A stretch of DNA of 64,000 nt from Bondarzewia mesenterica (GCA_004802705.1 SGPL01000116.1:1-64000), one strand, 5' to 3'; shown: positions 23,115 through 34,867, counted from the stretch's first letter. Translations and numbers: made by a program. The notes: generated by a model not told the origin, from the letters alone.

Positions 23115-24029
23115 TATGTCCCAAGTATATCTGACTCTGCTCGTAGATTGTAAACGACCTAACTTCTCCAGTTGCAGGCACCCTCTTTACCATCAAAAGG
23201 GTACTCGTTGGCGAACCGCATCCGCGGGTGGATTCATGAATTCGTGCTCATCCCAATCTCAAATCTCTACTGTCGCCGCCGACCACACCTTCACCGTGAA
23301 GCGGGCATTTATCCGCTTCCCTTCAACCTTCTACTCAAGTTCACGACGGGCACACGAGAGGAGGAGTGCCTCGCGATGGTGGTTGCGCACTCCATCGGGA
23401 TACCCGTCCCACGATTCATCTCCTATGGTGATCATGGTAGGAGATGCTCTTGGGGCTCTATTCTTATGACACGCATACCGGGAAGGCCTCTGAGCGACGT
23501 GTTCGATTCTCTATCCCCCTCTGAGTTGGAGACCATCAAGGACGAGCTCGCGCGCCACATTTCTCGCATGCGACTTTACTCCAACCCCTGGGGACGTCGT
23601 GTATGTGGCATTGATGGAGGAGATGTATATGGAGCACGCGTGCCGATGCGGCACATCAGCGCATGCGAGGACGAGGCAACATTCTACGCGTCCCTTCTCC
23701 GTTTCACATTCCCGAACGGGAGTGAGGAGGATGCCCGCACTTTGGATACGGCTAGGAAAATGACATCCTTGCCTCCTCATGGCATTGTATTCACACATGG
23801 TGATCTCTGGCACCACAACATCATGGTCAGTGATGGCCATATCACCGGCATCATCGATTGGGAATGGGCTGGATGGTTGCCCGAGTACTGGGAGTACACG
23901 TCGATCATGCGTTGGACTAGATCGCCATGGAGCCAGCTCTTGGCTACCTTGCCAGGCTATAAATACGAGAAGGAGTTAGAGTACGACAGAGCCTTGATAC
24001 TGCTGTCTGAAAACTCTTTCAAGTACTGA
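23115..24029 (+). CDS. APH-fold phosphotransferase (aminoglycoside/choline kinase-like)
   Basis: Protein-kinase-like small-molecule phosphotransferase domain. The Brenner motif H-G-D-L-W-H-H-N is at about 23797-23820 and the metal-binding I-I-D-W-E-W-A-G at about 23851-23874, in the expected order and spacing. Upstream, S-I-G-I-P-V-P-R-F and G-S-I-L-M-T-R-I-P-G-R-P-L are typical of the N-lobe and hinge in fungal members. The stop is at 24027-24029 after a Lys/Glu-rich tail. These genes are numerous in Agaricomycetes and their substrates are mostly unknown. The start is uncertain: the homologous part begins just after a TTGCAG acceptor at 23176, and an ATG at 23115 could supply the first exon only if a very short intron (about 35 nt) is used. 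Confidence 0.83.
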
Positions 24030-25902
24030 TCATGTTGGTGAGCTGCCAATGACTTAGAGTTGAGCGCATTTAAGAGCCTTTGATGGCATAAGAAAAATAA
24101 TCACTCTTACTCACTTCTCACTAGATAACGGAGCATATACGTGGATTGGGTGCGAATCGATCAGATTACTTTTGTATGGGAGTCCCTTCCGTAACATACG
24201 TTCACAGGGTGCGGTTCCTGAGAATTGATCCATATCATAGGACTGATTAAAATTGCGCACGTCGATCCCACCAGCAGAAGCACCCTGGAGGACAATATAA
24301 CTTCCGTTTCTTTGACATCCCCCCACCGTTCATCGAGTTTACCTGTAGAGTCTGGGTTCTCAAGGCGATCACGAACCTCATTCGCCTTCGACTCGTTCGA
24401 TGCTCGAGTGCAGACCTTCTGGAGACAGAGGCAAAGGACTTTTGTGACGGAGAGTGGGCAAATGCAGAGAAAAATGTTCAGCCGCGTCCGATCAGGACTT
24501 CTACTGTCTGTCAGTTTACTTGTGAGTGCGTTTCGTCGTTAAGGTATACTTATGTTTTTAACTATATGGCTTGCCGTGCGGCCTACCTCTCCATGTAGGA
24601 CGTCGTCAGTCGTCGCGACACTTCCTGGGCTCACAGTACCACCGGTTGTGCAGTGACTGAGCTTTCAACAATAAGGTCGTTATGTATTCATATAAATGTA
24701 CTGCCTCCTTCCTGTATTTTTTGTCTGCTTTATTTGGCTTTTGAATTCATATGGGCCCCTTCTGTAAAGTCGCCTTCTGTTCGTTGTTACACCCAGCAGA
24801 ACCGACCTTGCGTGATGGCGCACTGCGCCGTAAGACCGTAGACCGGCGCCCTCCTGTTTCCCGCCCGCACGTACTTCGCAATCGGGATGATAGATAAACG
24901 TCGATCAACGTGCGTACAGGCACTACAGATGACGATAATTTACTGTACCGGAGTGAGACTTCCCGATGTGCTCAGTGCTGGATGGATACACCGTGGAAGC
25001 ATCCTCAGCCATGGGTTCGCAATGGAAGTATGGATATCGCGAGGCTTCCCTTCGCAAGATTCCAACGTCATCTTGATCGATTCTTTACAAAAAAAAAAAG
25101 GAACAATCAGCTCAATTTATAGTCATGATGGCTCTGATGAAATACGCAAGAACTCTCGGTGACGACTTGATGATTGATGTTCACTGGTTGACTGGCCGAA
25201 ACTTGCTCCCTGCCAGCCCCAATGTTGACCCTCGAGGGCGTCCTCTGCGTGTCTTCGTGTGGGAATGAAGTCCGAGCAAATTGCTTTGCCTTCGATGCAT
25301 GCTCATGAACGGGAGATAGTACACCCAGTTCTACCATGATGGTGCAGTACGGCCGCCGACCGGTGCGTTGAACGGGTCGCATGTCGGAAAGATGTCCTCC
25401 GCTTCATGAATTGATGACAGCCTAGATTAGCCGGCTTTGGGTATTGGACGGCTTGGGCTTGCTCGAAGATGTGGCTTTCCCGCCCAGGACAAATGTCTTT
25501 GGGGCTCTCTGGAGTCGAAGGTTACTTAGATGTCAAACCGTGAGATGAGTAAAGTTGTCGGAGAGAGTAACCATCGGGAATCGCTGAGCTGAGTGGAAGA
25601 ACGCCTTTCGTAGCAGCTAAAAAAAAGACTGAGAAAGCACACGAGATCGTGCGACGGTTTCTGCCATCATTTCAAATACTGACACCCGCCATACGGCCAC
25701 ATGTGTAGCAGCAATAGCCATGAAAAGCGACCAGCGGTGTCTATCCATACCATACACTGCAGCCAAGNTATACGACTTGGATCGGAGTGGTGCAAAGACG
25801 TCACCCTTGGAATAGCGATTGACCGGCGGAACAACGATGGGTATGCTGAAACCTGAATAGACAAAAATATCGAGTTTCCAAGAAGAACCGACGTACATAG
25901 TT
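24030..25902. other. Intergenic with weak coding-like fragments
   Basis: No supportable gene. A stretch at about 24330-24542 (+) with R-T-S-F-A-F-D-S-F-D-A-R looks mildly coding-like but lacks partners. One undetermined base occurs at 25769. An A-run lies at about 25088-25099. Confidence 0.4.
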
Positions 25903-26619
25903 TTACAAACTTCGGAGTGTTCTTTCCTTTCCGTGTATAGCCTCCACCTCTGAAACTTCCGTATCCGAACCATCTACCTCCGACCCCTCCGACTCCGAAT
26001 CTTCTTCTTCTTCAGAATCTTCGTCAGATCCCTCGTCTGAGCCAGAAGCACCGGATGTGCTGTCTTCAGGAAGAATTGCATGAAAACAAATAGTGCGCAG
26101 CATAGGTGCCAGCCGCTTACCATCCTCCTCTTCCTCTGAATCATCTCCATTGATCTTCCAGCCCGGAATATTTTCGATTGACATTCCTGCATATTCTGGC
26201 GGGTAGTCATAGTACTTGCGCACCGTTCGCGGTATGGGGCCTTCAGTCGACCCATACCACTGAGGCTCTTCGGTTACGCCAATGACCGCCTTAAATCCCT
26301 CCAAAAGTTCTGTGTCTTTAGGCGAGCGCTCTGTGCAGTAGAACGAGTCCGGAAGAACCCAACACATGAGCGATTTCTCGTTTCCGACCCATATAGGGAG
26401 CATCCTCAGGAGTCGGATGCCTGACTCGGCAATGATTTGTTTTCCAGCTTCGCACATACTCGCGAATTGATAATGTTGAAGTACTCGCCAATGAGTGCGC
26501 GGAGTATGTTTGGCAAGAGTGGCATCATCTGGAAAACGCGCGATCTGCTGCTCTACGGCTCGGTTGTATAGCCACAATTCGTTAACAGGGTAACCGAGAT
26601 AAATCTCGTCGGGATTCAT
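25903..26619 (-). CDS. Unknown family member 1, acidic C-terminus
   Basis: Two exons, 26619-26121 (499 nt) and 26063-25903 (161 nt), give 219 residues. The phase-1 intron has a GTAAGC donor and an AAG acceptor. Residues 1-165 form a probably globular domain with L-G-Y-P near residue 10, L-M-C-W-x-L-P near residue 85, R-S-P-K-D-T near 98 and P-G-W near 155. Residues about 158-205 are almost entirely Ser, Asp and Glu. It is paralogous to 29686-30388 (same exon-1 length, same motifs, same acidic exon 2) and to the broken copy at 49221-49922. I do not recognise the family. The acidic tail could bind basic proteins or nucleic-acid-associated partners, but this is inference. Confidence 0.75.
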   Translation of the reverse strand: MNPDEIYLGYPVNELWLYNRAVEQQIARFPDDATLAKHTPRTHWRVLQHYQFASMCEAGKQIIAESGIRLLRMLPIWVGNEKSLMCWVLPDSFYCTERSPKDTELLEGFKAVIGVTEEPQWYGSTEGPIPRTVRKYYDYPPEYAGMSIENIPGWKINGDDSEEEEDGKRLAPMLRTICFHAILPEDSTSGASGSDEGSDEDSEEEEDSESEGSEVDGSDTEVSEVEAIHGKERTLRSL

Positions 26620-27718
26620 TGCGAGCTAGCGCAGGAGCAGTCACCAAAATTATGAGTAACTGGACGGATACGATTAATGAACGTTTGAACACTCACGACT
26701 GGACGGTAAGAAGTTGGACGAAGAACTCCGAGCAATTCAATGGCGCGTCTTAAATGGCTTCATTCCAACATCGAACGCTGACGTTATATACACAATGCAG
26801 TGACTGAGTCATCAGCGAAAACTCAATCCGCCACTTCATGCTGCGCGCTGGCGTCTTGTCCAATGGAATTTGAAGAACGAATTCTATGTACATGCGCATA
26901 CGCATGTGCTGGTCGAGACTGGTTCTGCTTGGCCTTTTACATGTTACACGCGTGGGATGGCACGGTAGGTAAGTCACTAGAACAAAACTGAGGGGACATC
27001 GCTCATTCTAATCTATCGATCTAAGCTAGAAAGTTCATAGATTAGAAAGATAGTAAACACCAAACGTGCGAATTCTGAGGAATTCTGCTTCCATGGATGG
27101 GAACGCGTAGCCCCAGTTTTCGCCCACTCCCTCCGCAATTGCGCCTGCACTGACGCCTCCTGTGAGTCCGAGGTTCTGTACGTCCAACTATTCAGGTGAC
27201 ATCCGAGTCGGCCTCAGTTGTATCCCTCTTAACTTAGTCTTACTACATTCACGATCAAAGTGTTGAGGTGACAGACAACTTGAACAAATGTGTTTTGCTC
27301 ACTCAGTGGCTCTGTTTTCTAGTGCCAGTCACAGTGCATCCGTGGAGATCCGTGGCCCGATAGGCTCGCGCGGACCGGGAAATAAAAATCCGGAACGTCT
27401 AGCACACAGTAGGTATGTATGTTGTGGCCTTTCTTACCCGGACTATTTACTGCTTTGGTAAGTCTACCATGTTACGCTGACCTGGCAAATGTGATTGTGA
27501 AGATAATCTCGGCCATCCGCACGAATTGCATGCCACTGAATTTGAATTTGCCCAACAGTATTGTCAAGTCACAGCTCCATGGCAGAGTACCTCATTGGCC
27601 AGTAGCACCGGATGTGATGCCGGCGTGGATTCCTTATAAGACCCAATCCAAAGTTCGGGTAAATTTCGATCCATCGTGCTACAACTCACCCTCTGATAGT
27701 CTCTGATTCTTCTTTCAT
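26620..27718. other. Divergent intergenic region, no gene seen
   Basis: Separates the minus-strand family member from the plus-strand Lys/Thr-repeat gene, so it contains both promoters. Short frames only. Confidence 0.45.
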
Positions 27719-29403
27719 ATGCCGAAAAAGCCAAACTCGCAACCGGCGGAGCAACGCTACGACTTCGAGTTCAAGCTCGCCCTCGCCTCTGATGTTGGCC
27801 ATGACCCTGTCATTAATGTCATGCGCAGGGAGTTCCCTTGGTATGGTCTCTGGGATCTGGTTCTCAATCACTATTTCAGAGAAACCATATTGATGGTCTA
27901 TCCTCAATACCCCGTATGGCGCTTGCCCGACAAACGAGTGCCCCGACTTAAACATGACTGGGCGAGTGATAACGTCGCAGAAGATTCTGAAGATGACGAC
28001 TCCGAGCCTGCAGCCTCACGCCTGTACGCCTCGTCCTCTCACTGACATCACAGTAACTCACAAATCATTGCAGTCCGTCTTCAAAACAGAGAAATCGAAA
28101 TGCAGACGTGCGCGCCACGAAGGTCGACGATGATGCTCGTGGTCGAAGGCTGATCACGAAGACGCGCAAACCACCCATCGATGAAAGTGATAGCGGTGAA
28201 AGTACGGATCCGTATGTATCTTGTTCTTGTCCAACATGCTCGATGCTCAGTTAGATTTCGCTTTCGCTTATAGCTTATACCACGGGCCTTCTCGCCGTAC
28301 TCAACGTGCTGTCCCTAAGGAAGTCCCCTCACATCTCCCGGCACGGGGGAAAAACAAAGCCAGGACAAGCAGAAGCCCTCCGAGAAGACTTATTCGCAAA
28401 GACGACAGCAACGATAGGCACACGGCCGACAAAGATGATTCTGATTCGTATGTTTTGTATCTACTCTCTGGCGGATCTGATAATTTAATCTTTTTTGTGT
28501 ACCTGATGCAGGTCGACCAAGTCCGTTGACACAATTCATGCTCTTGAATCCTTTCGACGCCGACCGGCTTTGTCGCCCTCTTCCGCTGCGTTGACTGCTA
28601 CAGACGTACCTTCACCCGAGCCTTCCCCGGCGCCTAAAATCAATGGTGGGATGGATACAGCATGGAAGGACACGTCCCGCGTACCTGACTTCTGTCTGCT
28701 CCGCATCCACCGGTTTTCTCCTGCGACTAGTCAGGATAGTGAGATTGAGGAAAATTCTACCGGGGCTAAGGGAGGTGCCACCAAGAGGAGCACCACTAAA
28801 GCCAAGGGCAAAACCACGAAGGGCACAACTAAGGCCGAAAGCGGTACAACGAAGGTCACGAGGAGTACTACCAAGGCCAAGAAGACTACCACCAAAGCCA
28901 TGGGCGGTAACACCAAGTCCAAGAGTGGTACCACAAAGTCCAAGAGTGCAGGCAGGGTAAAGAATACCGTAAAATCCAGACAACGTACGACCGTAGCTTC
29001 CCGAATCGCAAGCCTTAGGACCATCCAGAGCATCGAAATCCTTTTTCTCCTCGAGGTCAAGAAGTATCACAAAGAGAAGAATCATGCACATCTTCTCCGA
29101 CAGCTACAGAGTGCACAAGCGGACCTCCGTATTCAGGGGGCATACCAATTTTCTCGTGGCCAAGGGACTCCCATCATTGCCGTTGCAGCCGCAGGAGATT
29201 TTTATTCGTACACCACGATGGAGAAGAACTCATTGAAGCCACCGTCCACCCTTTCCGAGATCTACGATCCATCATGGGTCCCACCTCAAGACGTCATAAA
29301 ACCTCTCCACGAGTTCAATTGGAGCATCGAGAAGGTGATTTCCTGTGACGAAGCTTCCGACGATTGGGAAGATTTTGTGGAGCTGTTAACAAAGGATCGT
29401 TGA
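27719..29403 (+). CDS. Unknown protein with Lys/Thr-rich repeat region
   Basis: Four exons: 27719-28023, 28074-28211, 28274-28447 and 28512-29403, together 1509 nt and 502 residues with all frames closing. Residues 1-80 look folded (F-P-W-Y-G-L-W-D-L-V-L near 40). Residues 80-235 are disordered, charged and Ser/Asp-rich. Residues about 290-355 are a degenerate array of T-T-K-A-K / T-K-S-K-S units, strongly basic. The last 130 residues look folded again (E-I-L-F-L-L-E-V-K-K-Y and W-E-D-F-V-E-L-L). The basic array resembles histone H1 tails in composition, so nucleic-acid binding is a reasonable guess but only that. It stands between two acidic-tailed paralogues, divergent from the first and convergent with the second. 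Confidence 0.75.
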
Positions 29404-29685
29404 ATGAACACTTTCCAGTTATTGTTTGTACGAGTGTAGCATGGAGTTATGTGTTAATTGGAAACAATGTTTTGGTTATTTCAATGTCGTGACTCTCACT
29501 GAATATGTTGCGTACTTGCTGATCAGCTACATTAACGATTAGTACACATTGCAATTAACGGTCCGATGTATGGGGAAGATATCTCGCAGGGGTGAGGTAA
29601 GGGCACACTGATAGCCATCTATATCGGTGTAATACGATTGCAATGTAATCGGATGGGCAAACTATGGTGACTGAGACAGAGGTAT
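29404..29685. other. Convergent 3' region
   Basis: Short gap between the stop of the Lys/Thr-repeat gene and the stop of the minus-strand family member. From about 29590 onward its reverse complement resembles 49923-50015, so it lies partly inside the segmental duplication. Confidence 0.5.
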
Positions 29686-30570
29686 TCATGACGAGGCACC
29701 TGAGCCCTGGGCCTTCACCTTCAAACTACCCAACTTGAAATCATCATCGGAATCCTCGTATGAATCCTCGTCTAGACCATCGTCTGAATCATCACTGTCA
29801 GGGTGGATTCTACCTATAGCAGGAAGCAAGGATCAGGCGTAGGACCACGATGCAGTAGCACAGAGATAACCAGAGAATGGGGCACTCACCTATTTCGACA
29901 TCCACATAGTCGTCGACCCAGCCAGGATGATTGCTGATGGCCATCATGAACAACCGTTCTGGCGGCTTCAGTTGTCCTCGAAGCTTCATGGGTACAGCCC
30001 CGCTGCTTGACGGCCAAAACCTGGGCTCCTTTGTTTCGCCGATGATTTCCTTGAATTTCTCCAGGAGCTTGGTATCTTCTGGCGTACGTCTTTTGTGCCA
30101 CATGTGGGCCGGAAGTGACCAACACATGAGTGTACATCTGTCAGAAATCCATATAGTTCGCAATCGCAAGTTGGGAATGCGACACTCGTCTATGATCTCG
30201 CGTGCGGCCTCCATCACGCCATTCCATAGCTCATTCTGCACGAATTGAAAGTGGACGCGTGGATCGAACTTGGCGAGGCGTTTGGGATCGGGTTGAGAGA
30301 CAAGTTGTCTAACTTGCGCCGTTTCAAGCAACCATATCTCATCGGCCGGATAGCCCAAGAGCATGCACACATCAATGTCTGGATCCATGAGTGTCCTGTT
30401 GCAACGGCAGAGTTGTCACAAGGAGACTCGTAATCGAGATATCACTACGCACCGACAGTTTCTGAGGAGAGGGAAGTTCAATCGTATGTTCGGGTGTGCT
30501 GAGAGTCTCTGTAGGCGAAGGAGACGGCAACTTGTTCAGATGGTGTCCGGAGCTTGAATCTGACCCTTGG
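29590..30570. repeat. Segmental duplication, arm 1
   Basis: The reverse complement of this stretch matches about 49040-50015. It covers the whole unknown-family gene, its upstream leader (shared elements ctgaacaagttgcc-like, cgaacata, gattacgag and caggacactcATGG) and roughly 90 bases past the stop. Boundaries are approximate because they are judged by eye. Confidence 0.7.
29686..30388 (-). CDS. Unknown family member 2, acidic C-terminus (intact)
   Basis: Exons 30388-29890 (499 nt) and 29813-29686 (128 nt) give 208 residues with a phase-1 GTGAGT...TATAG intron. Motifs in order: M-L-L-G-Y-P-A-D-E-I-W-L-L (residues 9-21), a helical stretch with F-V-Q-N-E-L-W, L-M-C-W-S-L-P (about 88), R-R-T-P-E-D-T (about 101), E-K-F-K-E-I-I-G-E-T, and H-P-G-W-V-D-D-Y (about 153). 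Exon 2 is Ser/Asp/Glu-rich. The exon-1 length is identical to family member 1. A possible upstream coding exon (about 30455-30570, minus) is conserved in the duplicated copy, so the true N-terminus may be longer. No known function. Confidence 0.78.
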
Positions 30571-30985
30571 AATTATGTAAAGGACAGTGTTCCCCCGCTC
30601 CAATAGACAGAAAGATTTGGGTGTGCATGAGACAATTCCGTGGCACATACTAAATCAAGGTCCAACTCAGGCCTCGGCCTCAGGCATGGCATATTAACTT
30701 CAAACCCTGAGTCTGGCAGACTCTGCCTTCGCGTCGATGACAATTAGGGCCACACCTCTGTGGCAGCAACCCAATCTACACTGCCAATCCACGCTCTAGA
30801 TTTGACTGCCAACCTCAATTATTCCCTCGAGTTATAGTGAATAGCCTTACAATAAATGACACGAGAGCCGCGTGAGTTTGGCCCATCGCCAACCCGTCGC
30901 ACACGTTAACCAGTAATGTGAAAATCTATTCTCCACGACCCGGAACAAATTATACAACAGTATCCGACACTAGATATCCTTTAGG

Positions 30986-31336
30986 TCAGCCTCCGGCGTG
31001 CATCACAAGGAAATGAACAGAGCGCTCACGAGGCAGATCGATGCAAGTGGAGGCGGTCGAAGCGCCCCTCTTCAATTCCTCTACTGCCGAATTAACGATC
31101 CGGATCCACACACCAATCCACAACCCTCTGGAAAGCAAGATATCCGCACAAAAGCAAAACTCAGCAATACAAAGCCAAAGCAGCACCATGGGACCACACC
31201 AGAATCGGCAGAGGACGGAGATGAAGAGTGGAGGGATGATATAAAGGGTGGCAAGCATAGTGATAGAGAAATAGATAATTCGTTGCATCGTGAAAGGTCG
31301 TCGCGGGTCGTAAGGGATAGTGAGAAATGCTATCAA
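30986..31336 (-). CDS. Possible small membrane protein
   Basis: An open minus-strand frame with two strongly hydrophobic segments: one around S-I-T-M-L-A-T-L-Y-I-I-P-P-L-F, the other around V-L-L-W-L-C-I-A-E-F-C-F-C-A-D. They are separated by a short loop with Cys and Arg, followed by a polar tail ending H-A-G-G. There is no ATG at the upstream edge of the frame, so at least one earlier exon or another start is needed. The helix-loop-helix pattern is too clean to be noise, but the family is not recognised. Confidence 0.35.
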   Translation of the reverse strand: MIAFLTIPYDPRRPFTMQRIIYFSITMLATLYIIPPLFISVLCRFWCGPMVLLWLCIAEFCFCADILLSRGLWIGVWIRIVNSAVEELKRGASTASTCIDLPRERSVHFLVMHAGG

Positions 31337-31489
31337 GACATGATGGCGTACAGCGTGAGAGGATCGGGGATGGGACGGGGATAGGGTGTAGGAATGCGGG
31401 ATGCGAGGGTTGGTATAGATGAATTATATCCAAGATAAAGAATCAAAGAAAAACAGATGAAAATGGGACCACAGAAGCTGGAGGGGAAG

Positions 31490-31979
31490 TTATGTTTTGG
31501 AGATAACACTCTCACTCTGGCCCCGCGGACGACCAGATGCGTCTAGCGCGGGCGAGCGCCGAGATATAGATGAATCGTCCTGCGCGCGTGTGAAGAAATC
31601 GTCTTCGCCTTCATAAGGGGACGACCCTGAATTGATCTACCGCACCGCAGTCAGCAACACCAAATTAAGAGGTGGAAGCCAGCAAAAGTAGTAAGAAAAT
31701 GCAAGGACTCACCCACTGGCCAAGCACGTCCGCAACTCGGATGGCCTCTTCAACGGTGAAATGTACGTCGGTTCCTTTTTCCGCATGCAGCTTCAACAGC
31801 TCGCTCAGCGTCCGACTTCCCCCGCTCGCCCGCGGACCTTCTTGCGAGCCACTATTACTTGAATCTTCAGAACCATGCGATGGAAATGCGACGCGTGACT
31901 GGGTTTCTGTGCCATGGAGGTCGATATCTGACCGGTCCCAGTCTTCCGAGGGTAGTGAGGCGTGCGAGGGGTCAGACAT
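31490..31979 (-). CDS. Small conserved-looking protein of unknown function
   Basis: Two exons, 31979-31713 (267 nt) and 31636-31490 (147 nt), joined at a GTGAGT...GGTAG intron, give 137 residues. The first 60 residues are Ser-, Glu- and Gly-rich and probably disordered. Residues 62-92 form a likely helix pair with L-S-E-L-L-K-L-H-A-E-K-G and F-T-V-E-E-A-I-R-V-A-D-V-L-G-Q-W. The tail is Ser/Arg-rich (S-I-S-R-R-S-P). The start at 31979 is chosen because the frame further upstream has no special features. No family recognised. Confidence 0.6.
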
Positions 31980-32907
31980 TATTTGTATGTGGTGAGATGA
32001 AGAATGACGACGAGGATGCCTCAGAATGTAGGCCAAAGACCCGAAGACGAGATTTTGTGGCGAGGTCGGGCCACACAATGAGTTCGCAGCAACGCAGAAG
32101 ATTGCCTCAAACAATTCCCAGAATATTCGCGCGGACGGGCTCGTCTAGTTAAAGATTCGCCGCGTTTTTATCCTCCTAGTATCAGAGATCTCAGAAATAG
32201 AGAAAAGTGACCGGGTAGAGGGGAGAACGACTCTGTCAGAGATGGACAGTGGCAAAGGAGAGACGCGTTGGTGGCTGTTGATTCGGCGTGTCACTGTGGC
32301 GCGGGAACCTCCGCTTCATTCATCTTGGACCCGATCTTGAAGTACTCCGAACATTGGTGCGCACAGACTATTACGAATGAATGCATCGCGAGGAAAGGTG
32401 GGGGCAGCACGCTATCTCAAAGGTCTTGAGATGAAACTGAGCTTAGTTGGTTCATCTATCCAGGTTAAGACTGATCAGACAAAAACCATCCGTGACGTTT
32501 GTGCAGGAGAACGCTAGTTGAATTAGCATGTCTACGTTTTCCGACAATCCAACAAAAAAATCCACGAACTACGATAAACCATATATACGCCAGCGTGTCC
32601 GCCGATTCCGAAGTCATAGAATAAAGACTGATCAGAACCGATGAAAGAAAATACCACATCAGTAAAGAAGAAGCAGAGGTAAGGGCAGAGGTAGCATGTC
32701 CGTCAGGTCAAATCAAGTCAAGTCAGACGATTAATAAGATGGAATCCGGGTAAGCAAAAGGGTCTCGATCATCCAATGAGTGATATGGTGTCAGTATGAT
32801 GTGGGTGAGGAGAAGAGGGGAATACGGCGTGCACGGAAGGTGTAAGAAACTGAAAGCCGCAAGTAAGTAGATACAGAAACGGGCAATGCGATGACGGATC
32901 CGACACG
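31980..32907. other. Intergenic, no gene seen
   Basis: Upstream flank of the small protein gene and 3' flank of the GPI glycoprotein gene, both on the minus strand. No motif-bearing frame. Confidence 0.5.
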
Positions 32908-34424
32908 CTACAGCAGCAGTGCAAGAGCGCCGATCACGAAACCTCCCAGAATGCCGCCGACAACGCCGCGGGGCACCGCACCACTTGAAGGGCCCGACGA
33001 TGCGCTTGCCGAGCCCGATGATGATGAACCTGCAGATGATGTGGCCTTGGTGCTCGATGTTCCCGAAACCTTAGCGCTACCAGAAGCAGATGCGGTAGCA
33101 GAAGCAGCAGAGCCACTGCCCGGTGGGGCGACGCTTGAGAGTGCAGAGACAGAGCTCCAGGTCGCGGCCGCGTTCACGCTGTCACTGCCCTGCTGATAGG
33201 GAAGGTAAGACACAGCGCCTGTGCTGTCGAGCTGGACGAGGGAGGTGATGCCGGCGAAGTATGTCGCCTTGGCATCTTTAGTCGTAGGTCCGGCGAGAGC
33301 TTGCGTTGTGTTGGTCTCAACGTTAATAACGTAGGTCTTGGAGCCATCGTCAGGTATGAAGGCAAATTCTTGCTGAACCTATGAGTGGATGATGATTGAG
33401 CACAAAATGAAAGAAAAAAAATGTTAGAAGGCATACACCGGATTGCTGGAAGAAAGAAGTGGCTTGACCGTGTGTTGCTGGGAATGTGCTGCCATCTGAT
33501 ACTGGGTAGGGCTGGGGTTCGGGCTGGAAGTACGAGACTTTACAAGCAGATTTCGTGAATCCATTTCTCTCTCAAACACACGTAGAAAAGACGCACAGTG
33601 GATAACAAAGATGTTAGCATCGCCAGTAGGGGTACCAGGGACATCGATGAAATGTATGTGGTTCTGCGCAAGAGCCATAACAGGCTGGTACCCGTCCGCA
33701 TAAGGAGCCTTCTGGATATCGTTCCACGGTAGGGGCGTGCTGTTTGCGCTTTTTAAAAGAGCCATGTCAACAGAGAAGAGCTCTCCTTTGGACAAAGCAT
33801 CTGCATATGGACGGATCAGTCATTTCACTCCCCACGACAATAATGTTAGAAGAGGTGCGCACAGAAGACATTTGTATCATGGTCGAGGATAGCATTGAAG
33901 GAGCTAGGGTCGAAGTTGCCTGTGGTCACAGATTGAGTCGACCAAGACTTGGCGGCTGCGTCATAAATGTGGATGTTCGACGGATTGGATGCGTCGCCGT
34001 TCATGACGTAGATGGCGTTCGTAAACTGCCGAGATTTCAATTATGTAGACGTTTGACAGCACATGATCCAATGTGAGACATACCTGAGAGAGGTAACAGG
34101 TAGTGTTTGTGCCATCGAATGGACTGCAAGAAATGGCGATTGAGCAACTCGAAGCCCGTAGAGGTCGAGAGAATTTACTCACGGCCGACCGGACGTTGTG
34201 ATGTCAGTCGCCTTGCCTAGAGACATCATAAGAGAGGCAAATAGAACGCTCAATATTCAGAACATACCACTTGTCCATTGGCCCTGCGTTCCCGCATTCC
34301 AATCTTTCGAGTCCAGTCCGAACGCAAGCAAATTCCAATTTACATCCATGGCGACGCATGGCGACGCGCGCACGGCGGGCGCACCAATCAAAAGAGTGAC
34401 GACGGTGAGTAAAGGGGCCAACAT
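32908..34424 (-). CDS. Secreted, GPI-anchored Ser-rich glycoprotein
   Basis: The start at 34424 gives a signal peptide (M-L-A-P-L-L-T-V-V-T-L-L-I-G-A-P-A-V-R-A). A beta-rich ectodomain follows, with landmarks N-W-N-L-L-A-F-G-L, S-G-R-P-P-F-D-G-T-N-T-T-C, A-I-Y-V-M-N-G-D, S-F-N-A-I-L-D-H-D-T-N-V-F and K-G-E-L-F-S-V-D-M; these suggest a kelch or galactose-oxidase-like propeller. The C-terminus is a Ser/Ala/Gly-rich stalk (about 33000-33130) ending in a hydrophobic run G-G-I-L-G-G-F-V-I-G-A-L-A-L-L-L at the stop, a typical GPI-attachment signal. The gene has about six exons. Basidiomycete relatives are often annotated as macrophage-activating glycoproteins; that name is from memory and says little about the role in this fungus, which is probably in the cell wall. 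Confidence 0.8.
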
Positions 34425-34867
34425 GTCCAAAAAAAAAAGATAACGGTAAGTACTAGTGTTTGTGGTGTAAAAGACAGACTCGGATAGACGTGGCAGTGGT
34501 GGGTGAGGAAGAGATGATGATGGTGAGAAACTTGAGCTGAGGCGGTGTGAATCACTGTGAAAATATGTAAATGTCCGGCGACATTTTCGGCAATAAGTCC
34601 CTTTTTGGAACGTGCTGTAGTTCGATTTGGACTCCTTCGCCCGACGCCCGCTACTGGCTTCGCTGTCACAAGCAAAATTACAGATAAACTTCCTGGAACA
34701 AGCCGCGGCCGCATGGACGTTAAGCGCTACTCAGGCAATACATGTATTTTTCAGTCCGTAAAAATATAAGAAGAAAATGCGAAAGCACGAAATACAGCCG
34801 GCAACTGCTGCTGAGCAAAGAACAAGAAAACAACCCCCAATAACGTCCTTCCCGAGCTATCAAGGAT
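34425..34867. other. Intergenic
   Basis: Upstream of the GPI glycoprotein and downstream of BIR1. Nothing recognisable. Confidence 0.5.

Noticed and set aside
28612..29091. 159-codon minus-strand frame opposite the Lys/Thr repeat
   Set aside because: Its Gly/Leu repeats are the reverse reading of the Lys/Thr-coding array in the spliced plus-strand gene, whose four exons close in frame.
29590..30570. Interpreting the duplicated arms as a transposable element
   Set aside because: No terminal inverted repeats, target-site duplication, transposase or reverse transcriptase is visible at either arm; segmental duplication explains the data.
32891..33196. Asp/Glu/Ala-rich plus-strand frame
   Set aside because: Antisense of the Ser/Ala/Gly stalk and GPI signal of the minus-strand glycoprotein.
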